The notes under the pieces are model-generated. The model was not told the origin of the DNA. It searched no databases and saw nothing but the letters and a program-made list of their open reading frames with translations. The translations under genes and the position numbers were made by a program. Below are positions 14,704 through 29,409 of a stretch of DNA of 64,000 nt, piece after piece; the stretch's first letter is position 1; every line of letters begins with the position of its first letter. Source of the DNA: Paratinospora sagittata (Eukaryota; Streptophyta; Magnoliopsida; Ranunculales; Menispermaceae); the NCBI GenBank assembly GCA_035771175.1, contig CM069603.1, forward strand, positions 20,870,286 to 20,934,285, read 5' to 3'.

Positions 14704-17700
14704 CACGCCCAAAAAATTTTAGATTGAACAATGTTTTGAATTCAAATCATTTTGTAGTACTCTTGCTCTTTAACCTTCAACTTCAAATTTTATAAAACAC
14801 TTATTCTCTGATTTTCAAAAATACAACACGCACGATATTTGCAAGTTAGATTGAGGTTTTCGAAGAGTTTTTCAAGAGAAGAAACTAATGATTCTTGCCT
14901 TTGAAAAAAAGGGCTTCGAATTGAATCAAAATTGCAATCTTTCTTGATGTTCAGCTAGTTCTTCATTTTATCCCTTGTGTGCTAAGATTTGCAGAGGCTA
15001 TCCATTGTTTAAAACTCTAAGTATATGAAGTGGTCTAGGTAAGATAACACATCAAAGAGGAACACATCACCTGTTTTGCATCAAGAACACATCAAACAAT
15101 AGCTTTCGAATTCTACAATGATCAAGCTCGAAGAACGAAGACATATCTCATGTCTAATGCATTAGTTTGATCTCTGGTGTGTAAGGTAACCCCTCGATCA
15201 ATCTTAGCACTAAAACTCTGAAAATTGCAAAGTCTTCAAAATCACTTTCGATATAGTATTTCATTCTTACAAAAATGTTTTCCGAAAGGTTTTAATCATA
15301 ATTTTAAAGAGTTTTGAATTATTTAAAAGTGTTTATTCTTATATCAAAGTGTTTTGAGTCAATGAAATGGTTCTTTAGTGTCAAAATATTAAATTTTCAA
15401 AAATAAGGCTATCCAGCAATTGGCACGTCTTAGACTAAAATCTGATATTTCTAACGAGAAAAATGTGGGCACTTCTGCTTGCTCGATTTTGCTATTCCTT
15501 CACAGTTTTGCCAGGTTATCTTAATTGAAATATTCTCTAGTAACACCTAGATGATTCCCATTGTCTCGCACGCCCAAAAAACTTTAGATTGAACAATGTT
15601 TTGAATTCAAATCATTTTGTAGTACTCTTGCTCTTTAACCTTCAACTTCAAATTTTATAAAACACTTATTTTCTGATTTTCAAAAATACAACACGCACGA
15701 TATTTGCAAGTTAGATTGAGGTTTTCGAAGAGTTTTTCAAGAGAAGAAAGTAATGATTCTTGCCTTTGCAAAAAAGGGCTTCGAATTGAATCAAAATTGC
15801 AATCTGTCTTGATGTTCAGCTAGTTCTTCATTTTATCCCTTGTGTGCTAAGATTTGCAGAGGCTATCCATTGTTTAAAACTCTAAGTATATGAAGTGGTC
15901 TCGGTAAGATAACACATCAAAGAGGAACACATCACCTGTTTTGCATCAAGAACACATCAAACAATAGCTTTCGAATTCTACAATGATCAAGCTCGAAGAA
16001 CGAAGACATATCTCATGTCTAATGCATTAGTTTGATCTCTGGTGTGTAAGGCAACCCCTCGATCAACCTTAGCACTAAAACTCTGAAAATTGCAAAGTCT
16101 TCAAAATCACTTTCGATATAGTATTTCATTTTTACAAAAATGTTTTCCGAAAGGTTTTAATCATAATTTTAAAGAGTTTTGAATTATTTAAAAGTGTTTA
16201 TTCTTATATCAAAGTGTTTTGAGTCAATGAAATGGTTCGTTAGTGTCAAAATATTAATTTTTCAAAAATAAGGCTATCCAGCAATTGGCACGTCTTAGAC
16301 TAAAATCTGATATTTCTAACGAGAAAAATGTGGGCACTTCTGCTTGCTCGATTTTTCTATTCCTTCACCGTTTTGCCAGGTTATCTTAATTGAAATATTC
16401 TCTAGTAACACCTAGATGATTCCCATTGTCTCGCACGCCCAAAAAATTTTAGATTGAACAATGTTTTGAATTCAAATCATTTTGTAGTACTCTTGCTCTT
16501 TAACCTTCAACTTCAAATTTTATAAAACACTTATTCTCTGATTTTCAAAAATACAACACGCACGATATTTGCAAGTTAGATTGAGGTTTTCGAAGAGTTT
16601 TTCAAGAGAAGAAAGTAATGATTCTTGCCTTTGAAAAAAAGGGCTTCGAATTGAATCAAAATTGCAATCTTTCTTGATGTTCAGCTAGTTCTTCATTTTA
16701 TCCCTTGTGTGCTAAGATTTGCAGAGGCTATCCATTGTTTAAAACTCTAAGTATATGAAGTGGTCTAGGTAAGATAACACATCAAAGAGGAACACATCAC
16801 CTGTTTTGCATCAAGAACACATCAAACAATAGCTTTCGAATTCTACAATGATCAAGCTCGAAGAACGAAGACATATCTCATGTCTAATGCATTAGTTTGA
16901 TCTCTGGTGTGTAAGGTAACCCCTCGATCAATCTTAGCACTAAAACTCTGAAAATTGCAAAGTCTTCAAAATCACTTTCGATATAGTATTTCATTCTTAC
17001 AAAAATGTTTTCCGAAAGGTTTTAATCATAATTTTAAAGAGTTTTGAATTATTTAAAAGTGTTTATTCTTATATCAAAGTGTTTTGAGTCAATGAAATGG
17101 TTCTTTAGTGTCAAAATATTAAATTTTCAAAAATAAGGCTATCCAGTAATTGGCACGTCTTAGACTAAAATCTGATATTTCTAACGAGAAAAATGTGGGC
17201 ACTTCTGCTTGCTCGATTTTTCTATTCCTTCACAGTTTTGCCAGGTTATCTTAATTGAAATATTCTCTAGTAACACCTAGATGATTCCCATTGTCTCGCA
17301 CGCCCAAAAAACTTTAGATTGAACAATGTTTTGAATTCAAATCATTTTGTAGTACTCTTGCTCTTTAACCTTCAACTTCAAATTTTATAAAACACTTATT
17401 TTCTGATTTTCAAAAATACAACACGCACGATATTTGCAAGTTAGATTGAGGTTTTCGAAGAGTTTTTCAAGAGAAGAAAGTAATGATTCTTGCCTTTGCA
17501 AAAAAGGGCTTCGAATTGAATCAAAATTGCAATCTGTCTTGATGTTCAGCTAGTTCTTCATTTTATCCCTTGTGTGCTAAGATTTCCAGAGGCTATCCAT
17601 TGTTTAAAACTCTAAGTATATGAAGTGGTCTCGGTAAGATAACACATCAAAGAGGAACACATCACCTGTTTTGCATCAAGAACACATCAAACAATAGCTT

Positions 17701-18163
17701 TCGAATTCTACAATGATCAAGCTCGAAGAACAAAGACATATCTCATGTCTAATGCAGTAGTTTGATCTCTGGTGTGTAAGGTAACCCCTCGATCAATCTT
17801 AGCACTAAAACTCTGAAAATTGCAAAGTCTTCAAAATCACTTTCGATATAGTATTTTATTTTTACAAAAATGTTTTGCGAAAGGTTTTAATCATAATTTT
17901 AAAGAGTTTTGAATTATTTAAAAGTGTTTATTCTTATATCAAAGTGTTTTGAGTCAATGAAATGGTTCTTTAGTGTCAAAATATTAATTTTTCAAAAATA
18001 AGGCTATCCAGCAATTGGCACGTCTTAGACTAAAATCTGATATTTCTAACGAGAAAAATGTGGGCACTTCTGCTTGCTCGATTTTTCTATTCCTTCACAG
18101 TTTTGCCAGGTTATCTTAATTGAAATATTCTCTAGTAACACCTAGATGATTCCCATTGTCTCG
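14704..18163. repeat. Dimeric higher-order repeat (monomers 18-19 and 20-21)
   Basis: Monomers 18 (14704) and 20 (16434) share CTTTCTTGATG, GGTCTAGGTAAG, TCATTCTTACAAA and ATTAAATTTTC, changes not seen together elsewhere in the array. Monomers 19 (15569) and 21 (17299) share the TTATTTTCTG variant; monomer 22 (18164) carries it too, suggesting the duplicated block extended a little further. Monomer 19 ends in the GTTCGTTAG type while 21 ends in the GTTCTTTAG type, so the second half of one of them has been replaced. The period is 1,730 bp. Confidence 0.8.
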
Positions 18164-21100
18164 CACGCCCAAAAAACTTTAGATTGAACAATGTTTTGAA
18201 TTCAAATCATTTTGTAGTACTCTTGCTCTTTAACCTTCAACTTCAAATTTTATAAAACACTTATTTTCTGATTATCAAAAATACAACACGCACGATATTT
18301 GCAAGTTAGATTGAGGTTTTCGAAGAGTTTTTCAAGAGAAGAAAGTAATGATTCTTGCCTTTGAAAAAAAGGGCTTCGAATTGAATCAAAATTGCAATCT
18401 GTCTTGATGTTCAGCTAGTTCTTCATTTTATCCCTTGTGTGCTAAGATTTGCAGAGGCTATCCATTGTTTAAAACTCTAAGTATATGAAGTGGTCTCGGT
18501 AAGATAACACATCAAAGAGGAACACATCACCTGTTTTGCATCAAGAACACATCAAACAATAGCTTTCGAATTCTACAATGATCAAGCTCGAAGAACGAAG
18601 ACATATCTCATGTCTAATGCATTAGTTTGATCTCTGGTGTGTAGGGTAACCCCTCGATCAATCTTAGCACTAAAACTCTGAAAATTGCAGAGTCTTCAAA
18701 ATCACTTTCGATATAGTATTTCATTTTTACTAAAATGTTTTCCGAAAGGTTTTAATCCTAATTTTAAAGAGCTTTGAATTATTTAAAAGTGTTTATTCTT
18801 ATATCAAAGTGTTTTGAGTCAATGAAATGGTTCTTTAGTGTCAAAATATTAATTTTTCAAAAATAAGGCTATCCAGCAATTGGCATGTCTTAGACTAAAA
18901 TCTGATATTTCTAACGAGAAAAATGTGGGCACTTCTGCTTGCTCGATTTTTCTATTCCTTCACAGTTTTGCCAGGTTATCTTAATTGAAATATTCTCTAG
19001 TAACACCTAGATGATTCCCATTGTCTCGCACGCCCAAAAAACTTTAGATTGAACAATGTTTTGAATTCAAATCATTTTGTAGTACTCTTGCTCTTTAACC
19101 TTCAACTTCAAATTTTATAAAGCACTTATTCTCTGATTTTCAAAAATACAACACGCACGATATTTGCAAGTTAGATTGAGGTTCTCGAAGAGTTTTTCAA
19201 GAGAAGAAAGTAATGATTCTTGCCATTGCAAAAAAGGCCTTCGAATTGAATCAAAATTGCAATCTGTCTTGATGTTCAGCTAGTTCTTCATTTTATCCCT
19301 TGTGTGCTAAGATTTGTAGAGGCTATCCATTGTTTAAAACTCTAAGTATATGAAGTGGTCTCGGTAAGATAACACATCAAAGAGGAACACATCACCTGTT
19401 TTGGATCAAGAACACATCAAACAATAGCTTTCGAATTCTACAATGATCAAGCTCGAAGAACGAAGACATATCTCATGTCTAATGCATTAGTTTGATCTCT
19501 GGTGTGTAGGGTAACCCCTCGATCAATCTTAGCACTAAAACTCAGGAAATTGCAAAGTCTTCAAAATCACTTTCGATATAGTATTTCATTTTTACAAAAA
19601 TGTTTTCCGAAAGGTTTTAATCATAATTTTAATGAGTTTTGAATTATTTAAAAGTGTTTATTCTTATATCAAAGTGTTTTGAGTCAATGAAATGGTTCTT
19701 TAGTGTCAAAATATTAATTTTTCAAAAATAAGGCTATCCAGCAATTGGCACGTCTTAGACTAAAATCTGATATTTCTAACGAGAAAAATGTGGGCACTTC
19801 TGCTTGCTCGATTTTTCTATTCCTTCACAGTTTTGCCAGGTTATCTTAATTGAAATATTCTCTAGTAACACTTAGATGATTCCCATTGTCTCGCACGCCC
19901 AAAAAACTTTAGATTGAACAATGTTTTGAATTCAAATCATTTTGTAGTACTCTTGCTCTTTAACCTTCAACTTCAAATTTTATAAAACACTCATTCTCTG
20001 ATTTTCAAAAATTCAACACGCACGATATTTGCAAGTTAGATTGAGGTTTTCGAAGAGTTTTTCAAGAGAAGAAAGTAATGATTCTTGCCTTTGCAAAAAA
20101 AGGCTTCGAATTGAATCAAAATTGCAATCTGTCTTGATGTTCAGCTAGTTCTTCATTTTATCCCTTGTGTGCTAAGATTTGCAGAGGCTATCCATTGTTT
20201 AAAACTCTAAGTATATGAAGTGGTCTCGGTAAGATAACACATCAAAGAGGAACACATCACCTGTTTTGCATCAAGAACACATCAAACAATAGCTTTCGAA
20301 TTCTACAATGATCAAGCTCGAAGAACGAAGACATATCTCATGTCTAATGCATTAGTTTGATCTCTGGTGTGTAAGGCAACCCCTCGATCAACCATAGCAC
20401 TAAAACTCTGAAAATTGCAAAGTCTTCAAAATCACTTTCGATATAGTATTTCATTTTTACAAAAATGTTTTCCGAAGGGTTTTAATCATAATTTTAAAGA
20501 GTTTTGAATTATTTAAAAGTGTTTATTCTTATATCAAAGTGTTTTGAGTCAATGAAATGGTTCGTTAGTGTCAAAATATTAATTTTTCAAAAATAAGGCT
20601 ATCCAGCAATTGGCACGTCTTAGACTAAAATCTGATATTTCTAACGAGAAAAATGTGGGCACTTCTGCTTGCTCGATTTTTCTATTCCTTCACCGTTTTG
20701 CCAGGTTATCTTAATTGAAATATTCTCTAGTAACACCTAGATGATTCCCATTGTCTCGCACGCCCCAAAAAACTTTAGATTGAACAATGTTTTGAATTCA
20801 AATCATTTTGTAGTACTCTTGCTCTTTAACCTTCAACTTCAAATTTTATAAAACACTTATTCTCTGATTTTCAAAAATACAACACGCACGATATTTGCAA
20901 GTTAGATTGAGGTTTTCGAAGAGTTTTTCAAGAGAAGAAAGTAATGATTCCTGCCTTTGCAAAAAAGGGCTTCGAATTGAATCAAAATTGCAATCTGTCT
21001 TGATGTTCAGCTAGTTCTTCATTTTATCCCTTGTGTGCTAAGATTTGCAGAGGCTATCCATTGTTTAAAACTCTAAGTATATGAAGTGGTCTCGGTAAGA

Positions 21101-21624
21101 TAACACATCAAAGAGGAACACATCACCTGTTTTGCATCAAGAACACATCAAACAATAGCTTTCGAATTCTACAATGATCAAGCTCGAAGAACGAAGACAT
21201 ATCTCATGTCTAATGCATTAGTTTGATCTCTGGTGTGTAGGGTAACCCCTCGATCAATCTTAGCACTAAAACTCTGAAAATTGCAAAGTCTTCAAAATCA
21301 CTTTCGATATAGTATTTCATTTTTACTAAAATGTTTTCCGAAAGGTTTTAATCATAATTTTAATGAGTTTTGAATTATTTAAAAGTGTTTATTCTTATAT
21401 CAAAGTGTTTTGAGTCAATGAAATGGTTCTTTAGTGTCAAAATATTAATTTTTCAAAAATAAGGCTATCCAGCAATTGGCACGTCTTAGACAAAAATCTG
21501 ATATTTCTAACGAGAAAAATGTGGGCACTTCTGCTTGCTCGATTTTTCTATTCCTTCACAGTTTTGCCAGGTTATCTTAATTGAAATATTCTCTAGTAAC
21601 ACCTAGATGATTCCCATTGTCTCG

Positions 21625-24600
21625 CACGCCCAAAAAACTTTAGATTGAACAATGTTTTGAATTCAAATCATTTTGTAGTACTCTTGCTCTTTAACCTTCA
21701 ACTTCAAATTTTATAAAACACTCATTCTCTGATTTTCAAAAATTCAACACGCACGATATTTGCAAGTTAGATTGAGGTTTTCGAAGAGTTTTTCAAGAGA
21801 AGAAAGTAATGATTCTTGCCTTTGCAAAAAAAGGCTTCGAATTGAATCAAAATTGCAATCTGTCTTGATGTTCAGCTAGTTCTTCATTTTATCCCTTGTG
21901 TGCTAAGATTTGCAGAGGCTATCCATTGTTTAAAACTCTAAGTATATGAAGTGGTCTCGGTAAGATAACACATCAAAGAGGAACACATCACCTGTTTTGC
22001 ATCAAGAACACATCAAACAATAGCTTTCGAATTCTACAATGATCAAGCTCGAAGAACGAAGACATATCTCATGTCTAATGCATTAGTTTGATCTCTGGTG
22101 TGTAAGGCAACCCCTCGATCAACCTTAGCACTAAAACTCTGAAAATTGCAAAGTCTTCAAAATCACTTTCGATATAGTATTTCATTTTTACAAAAATGTT
22201 TTCCGAAAGGTTTTAATCATAATTTTAAAGAGTTTTGAATTATTTAAAAGTGTTTATTCTTATATCAAAGTGTTTTGAGTCAATGAAATGGTTCGTTAGT
22301 GTCAAAATATTAATTTTTCAAAAATAAGGCTATCCAGCAATTGGCACGTCTTAGACTAAAATCTGATATTTCTAACGAGAAAAATGTGGGCACTTCTGCT
22401 TGCTCGATTTTTCTATTCCTTCACCGTTTTGCCAGGTTATCTTAATTGAAATATTCTCTAGTAACACCTAGATGATTCCCATTGTCTCGCACGCCCCAAA
22501 AATTTTAGATTGAACAATGTTTTGAATTCAAATCATTTTGTAGTACTCTTGCTCTTTAACCTTCAACTTCAAATTTTATAAAACACTTATTCTCTGATTT
22601 TCAAAAATACAACACGCACGATATTTGCAAGTTAGATTGAGGTTTTCGAAGAGTTTTTCAAGAGAAGAAAGTAATGATTCTTGCCTTTGAAAAAAAGGGC
22701 TTCGAATTGAATCAAAATTGCAATCTGTCTTGATGTTCAGCTAGTTCTTCATTTTATCCCTTGTGTGCTAAGATTTGCAGAGGCTATCCATTGTTTAAAA
22801 CTCTAAGTATATGAAGTGGTCTCGGTAAGATAACACATCAAAGAGGAACACATCACCTGTTTTGCATCAAGAACACATCAAACAATAGCTTTCGAATTCT
22901 ACAATGATCAAGCTCGAAGAACGAAGACATATCTCATGTCTAATGCATTAGTTTGATCTCTGGTGTGTAGGGTAACCCCTCGATCAATCTTAGCACTAAA
23001 ACTCTGAAAATTGCAAAGTCTTCAAAATCACTTTCGATATAGTATTTCATTTTTACTAAAATGTTTTCCGAAAGGTTTTAATCATAATTTTAAAGAGTTT
23101 TGAATTATTTAAAAGTGTTTATTCTTATATCAAAGTGTTTTGAGTCAATGAAATGGTTCTTTAGTGTCAAAATATTAATTTTTCAAAAATAAGGCTATCC
23201 AGCAATTGGCACGTCTTAGACTAAAATCTGATATTTCTAACAAGAAAAATGTGGGCACTTCTGCTTGCTCGATTTTTCTATTCCTTCACCGTTTTGCCAG
23301 GTTATCTTAATTGAGATATTCTCTAGTAACACCTAGATGATTCCCATTGTCTCGCACGCCCAAAAAACTTTAGATTGAACAATGTTTTGAATTCAAATCA
23401 TTTTGTAGTACTCTTGCTCTTTAACCTTCAACTTCAAATTTTATAAAACACTCATTCTCTGATTTTCAAAAATTCAACACGCACGATATTTGCAAGTTAG
23501 ATTGAGGTTTTCGAAGAGTTTTTCAAGAGAAGAAAGTAATGATTCTTGCCTTTGCAAAAAAGGGCTTCGAATTGAATCAAAATTGCAATCTGTCTTGATG
23601 TTCAGCTAGTTCTTCATTTTATCCCTTGTGTGCTAAGATTTGCAGAGGCTATCCATTGTTTAAAACTCTAAGTATATGAAGTGGTCTCGGTAAGATAACA
23701 CATCAAAGAGGAACACATCACCTGTTTTGCATCAAGAACACATCAAACAATAGCTTTCGAATTCTACAATGATCAAGCTCGAAGAACGAAGACATATCTC
23801 ATGTCTAATGCATTAGTTTGATCTCTGGTGTGTAGGGTAACCCCTCGATCAATCTTAGCACTAAAACTCTGAAAATTGCAAAGTCTTCAAAATCACTTTC
23901 GATATAGTATTTCATTTTTACAAAAATGTTTTCCGAAAGGTTTTAATCATAATTTTAATGAGTTTTGAATTATTTAAAAGTGTTTATTCTTATATCAAAG
24001 TGTTTTGAGTCAATGAAATGGTTCTTTAGTGTCAAAATATTAATTTTTCAAAAATAAGGCTATCCAGCAATTGGCACGTCTTAGACAAAAATCTGATATT
24101 TCTAACGAGAAAAATGTGGGCACTTCTGCTTGCTCGATTTTTCTATTCCTTCACAGTTTTGCCAGGTTATCTTAATTGAAATATTCTCTAGTAACACCTA
24201 GATGATTCCCATTGTCTCGCACGCCCAAAAAACTTTAGATTGAACAATGTTTTGAATTCAAATCATTTTGTAGTACTCTTGCTCTTTAACCTTCAACTTC
24301 AAATTTTATAAAACACTCATTCTCTGATTTTCAAAAATTCAACACGCACGATATTTGCAAGTTAGATTGAGGTTTTCGAAGAGTTTTTCAAGAGAAGAAA
24401 GTAATGATTCTTGCCTTTGCAAAAAAAGGCTTCGAATTGAATCAAAATTGCAATCTGTCTTGATGTTCAGCTAGTTCTTCATTTTATCCCTTGTGTGCTA
24501 AGATTTGCAGAGGCTATCCATTGTTTAAAACTCTAAGTATATGAAGTGGTCTCGGTAAGATAACACATCAAAGAGGAACACATCACCTGTTTTGCATCAA

Positions 24601-26814
24601 GAACACATCAAACAATAGCTTTCGAATTCTACAATGATCAAGCTCGAAGAACGAAGACATATCTCATGTCTAATGCATTAGTTTGATCTCTGGTGTGTAA
24701 GGCAACCCCTCGATCAACCTTAGCACTAAAACTCTGAAAATTGCAAAGTCTTCAAAATCACTTTCGATATAGTATTTCATTTTTACAAAAATGTTTTCCG
24801 AAAGGTTTTAATCATAATTTTAAAGAGTTTTGAATTATTTAAAAGTGTTTATTCTTATATCAAAGTGTTTTGAGTCAATGAAATGGTTCGTTAGTGTCAA
24901 AATATTAATTTTTCAAAAATAAGGCTATCCAGCAATTGGCACGTCTTAGACTAAAATCTGATATTTCTAACGAGAAAAATGTGGGCACTTCTGCTTGCTC
25001 GATTTTTCTATTCCTTCACCGTTTTGCCAGGTTATCTTAATTGAAATATTCTCTAGTAACACCTAGATGATTCCCATTGTCTCGCACGCCCCAAAAATTT
25101 TAGATTGAACAATGTTTTGAATTCAAATCATTTTGTAGTACTCTTGCTCTTTAACCTTCAACTTCAAATTTTATAAAACACTTATTCTCTGATTTTCAAA
25201 AATACAACACGCACGATATTTGCAAGTTAGATTGAGGTTTTCGAAGAGTTTTTCAAGAGAAGAAAGTAATGATTCTTGCCTTTGAAAAAAAGGGCTTCGA
25301 ATTGAATCAAAATTGCAATCTGTCTTGATGTTCAGCTAGTTCTTCATTTTATCCCTTGTGTGCTAAGATTTGCAGAGGCTATCCATTGTTTAAAACTCTA
25401 AGTATATGAAGTGGTCTCGGTAAGATAACACATCAAAGAGGAACACATCACCTGTTTTGCATCAAGAACACATCAAACAATAGCTTTCGAATTCTACAAT
25501 GATCAAGCTCGAAGAACGAAGACATATCTCATGTCTAATGCATTAGTTTGATCTCTGGTGTGTAGGGTAACCCCTCGATCAATCTTAGCACTAAAACTCT
25601 GAAAATTGCAAAGTCTTCAAAATCACTTTCGATATAGTATTTCATTTTTACTAAAATGTTTTCCGAAAGGTTTTAATCATAATTTTAAAGAGTTTTGAAT
25701 TATTTAAAAGTGTTTATTCTTATATCAAAGTGTTTTGAGTCAATGAAATGGTTCTTTAGTGTCAAAATATTAATTTTTCAAAAATAAGGCTATCCAGCAA
25801 TTGGCACGTCTTAGACTAAAATCTGATATTTCTAACAAGAAAAATGTGGGCACTTCTGCTTGCTCGATTTTTCTATTCCTTCACCGTTTTGCCAGGTTAT
25901 CTTAATTGAGATATTCTCTAGTAACACCTAGATGATTCCCATTGTCTCGCACGCCCAAAAAACTTTAGATTGAACAATGTTTTGAATTCAAATCATTTTG
26001 TAGTACTCTTGCTCTTTAACCTTCAACTTCAAATTTTATAAAACACTCATTCTCTGATTTTCAAAAATTCAACACGCACGATATTTGCAAGTTAGATTGA
26101 GGTTTTCGAAGAGTTTTTCAAGAGAAGAAAGTAATGATTCTTGCCTTTGCAAAAAAGGGCTTCGAATTGAATCAAAATTGCAATCTGTCTTGATGTTCAG
26201 CTAGTTCTTCATTTTATCCCTTGTGTGCTAAGATTTGCAGAGGCTATCCATTGTTTAAAACTCTAAGTATATGAAGTGGTCTCGGTAAGATAACACATCA
26301 AAGAGGAACACATCACCTGTTTTGCATCAAGAACACATCAAACAATAGCTTTCGAATTCTACAATGATCAAGCTCGAAGAACGAAGACATATCTCATGTC
26401 TAATGCATTAGTTTGATCTCTGGTGTGTAGGGTAACCCCTCGATCAATCTTAGCACTAAAACTCTGAAAATTGCAAAGTCTTCAAAATCACTTTCGATAT
26501 AGTATTTCATTTTTACAAAAATGTTTTCCGAAAGGTTTTAATCATAATTTTAATGAGTTTTGAATTATTTAAAAGTGTTTATTCTTATATCAAAGTGTTT
26601 TGAGTCAATGAAATGGTTCTTTAGTGTCAAAATATTAATTTTTCAAAAATAAGGCTATCCAGCAATTGGCACGTCTTAGACAAAAATCTGATATTTCTAA
26701 CGAGAAAAATGTGGGCACTTCTGCTTGCTCGATTTTTCTATTCCTTCACAGTTTTGCCAGGTTATCTTAATTGAAATATTCTCTAGTAACACCTAGATGA
26801 TTCCCATTGTCTCG
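21625..26814. repeat. Trimeric higher-order repeat, two near-identical 2,595-bp copies
   Basis: Three monomer subtypes alternate. Subtype A has CACTCATTC, AAAATTCAAC, GTAAGGCAACC and GTTCGTTAG. Subtype B has CGCCCCAAAAATTTTAG, TTTGAAAAAAAGGG, CTAACAAGAAA and TTGAGATATT. Subtype C has TTTTAATGAG, AGACAAAAATCT and CACAGTT. They occur as A-B-C at 21625, 22490 and 23355 and again at 24220, 25085 and 25950. By eye I saw no difference between the two trimers, which points to a very recent duplication. The pattern continues imperfectly to the right: A at 26815, a B/C chimera at 27680, A at 28545 and B at 29410. Confidence 0.88.
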
Positions 26815-29409
26815 CACGCCCAAAAAACTTTAGATTGAACAATGTTTTGAATTCAAATCATTTTGTAGTACTCTTGCTCTTTAACCTTCAACTTCAAATT
26901 TTATAAAACACTCATTCTCTGATTTTCAAAAATTCAACACGCACGATATTTGCAAGTTAGATTGAGGTTTTCGAAGAGTTTTTCAAGAGAAGAAAGTAAT
27001 GATTCTTGCCTTTGCAAAAAAAGGCTTCGAATTGAATCAAAATTGCAATCTGTCTTGATGTTCAGCTAGTTCTTCATTTTATCCCTTGTGTGCTAAGATT
27101 TGCAGAGGCTATCCATTGTTTAAAACTCTAAGTATATGAAGTGGTCTCGGTAAGATAACACATCAAAGAGGAACACATCACCTGTTTTGCATCAAGAACA
27201 CATCAAACAATAGCTTTCGAATTCTACAATGATCAAGCTCGAAGAACGAAGACATATCTCATGTCTAATGCATTAGTTTGATCTCTGGTGTGTAAGGCAA
27301 CCCCTCGATCAACCTTAGCACTAAAACTCTGAAAATTGCAAAGTCTTCAAAATCACTTTCGATATAGTATTTCATTTTTACAAAAATGTTTTCCGAAAGG
27401 TTTTAATCATAATTTTAAAGAGTTTTGAATTATTTAAAAGTGTTTATTCTTATATCAAAGTGTTTTGAGTCAATGAAATGGTTCGTTAGTGTCAAAATAT
27501 TAATTTTTCAAAAATAAGGCTATCCAGCAATTGGCACGTCTTAGACTAAAATCTGATATTTCTAACGAGAAAAATGTGGGCACTTCTGCTTGCTCGATTT
27601 TTCTATTCCTTCACCGTTTTGCCAGGTTATCTTAATTGAAATATTCTCTAGTAACACCTAGATGATTCCCATTGTCTCGCACGCCCCAAAAATTTTAGAT
27701 TGAACAATGTTTTGAATTCAAATCATTTTGTAGTACTCTTGCTCTTTAACCTTCAACTTCAAATTTTATAAAACACTTATTCTCTGATTTTCAAAAATAC
27801 AACACGCACGATATTTGCAAGTTAGATTGAGGTTTTCGAAGAGTTTTTCAAGAGAAGAAAGTAATGATTCTTGCCTTTGAAAAAAAGGGCTTCGAATTGA
27901 ATCAAAATTGCAATCTGTCTTGATGTTCAGCTAGTTCTTCATTTTATCCCTTGTGTGCTAAGATTTGCAGAGGCTATCCATTGTTTAAAACTCTAAGTAT
28001 ATGAAGTGGTCTCGGTAAGATAACACATCAAAGAGGAACACATCACCTGTTTTGCATCAAGAACACATCAAACAATAGCTTTCGAATTCTACAATGATCA
28101 AGCTCGAAGAACGAAGACATATCTCATGTCTAATGCATTAGTTTGATCTCTGGTGTGTAGGGTAACCCCTCGATCAATCTTAGCACTAAAACTCTGAAAA
28201 TTGCAAAGTCTTCAAAATCACTTTCGATATAGTATTTCATTTTTACAAAAATGTTTTCCGAAAGGTTTTAATCATAATTTTAATGAGTTTTGAATTATTT
28301 AAAAGTGTTTATTCTTATATCAAAGTGTTTTGAGTCAATGAAATGGTTCTTTAGTGTCAAAATATTAATTTTTCAAAAATAAGGCTATCCAGCAATTGGC
28401 ACGTCTTAGACAAAAATCTGATATTTCTAACGAGAAAAATGTGGGCACTTCTGCTTGCTCGATTTTTCTATTCCTTCACAGTTTTGCCAGGTTATCTTAA
28501 TTGAAATATTCTCTAGTAACACCTAGATGATTCCCATTGTCTCGCACGCCCAAAAAACTTTAGATTGAACAATGTTTTGAATTCAAATCATTTTGTAGTA
28601 CTCTTGCTCTTTAACCTTCAACTTCAAATTTTATAAAACACTCATTCTCTGATTTTCAAAAATTCAACACGCACGATATTTGCAAGTTAGATTGAGGTTT
28701 TCGAAGAGTTTTTCAAGAGAAGAAAGTAATGATTCTTGCCTTTGCAAAAAAAGGCTTCGAATTGAATCAAAATTGCAATCTGTCTTGATGTTCAGCTAGT
28801 TCTTCATTTTATCCCTTGTGTGCTAAGATTTGCAGAGGCTATCCATTGTTTAAAACTCTAAGTATATGAAGTGGTCTCGGTAAGATAACACATCAAAGAG
28901 GAACACATCACCTGTTTTGCATCAAGAACACATCAAACAATAGCTTTCGAATTCTACAATGATCAAGCTCGAAGAACGAAGACATATCTCATGTCTAATG
29001 CATTAGTTTGATCTCTGGTGTGTAAGGCAACCCCTCGATCAACCTTAGCACTAAAACTCTGAAAATTGCAAAGTCTTCAAAATCACTTTCGATATAGTAT
29101 TTCATTTTTACAAAAATGTTTTCCGAAAGGTTTTAATCATAATTTTAAAGAGTTTTGAATTATTTAAAAGTGTTTATTCTTATATCAAAGTGTTTTGAGT
29201 CAATGAAATGGTTCGTTAGTGTCAAAATATTAATTTTTCAAAAATAAGGCTATCCAGCAATTGGCACGTCTTAGACTAAAATCTGATATTTCTAACGAGA
29301 AAAATGTGGGCACTTCTGCTTGCTCGATTTTTCTATTCCTTCACCGTTTTGCCAGGTTATCTTAATTGAAATATTCTCTAGTAACACCTAGATGATTCCC
29401 ATTGTCTCG

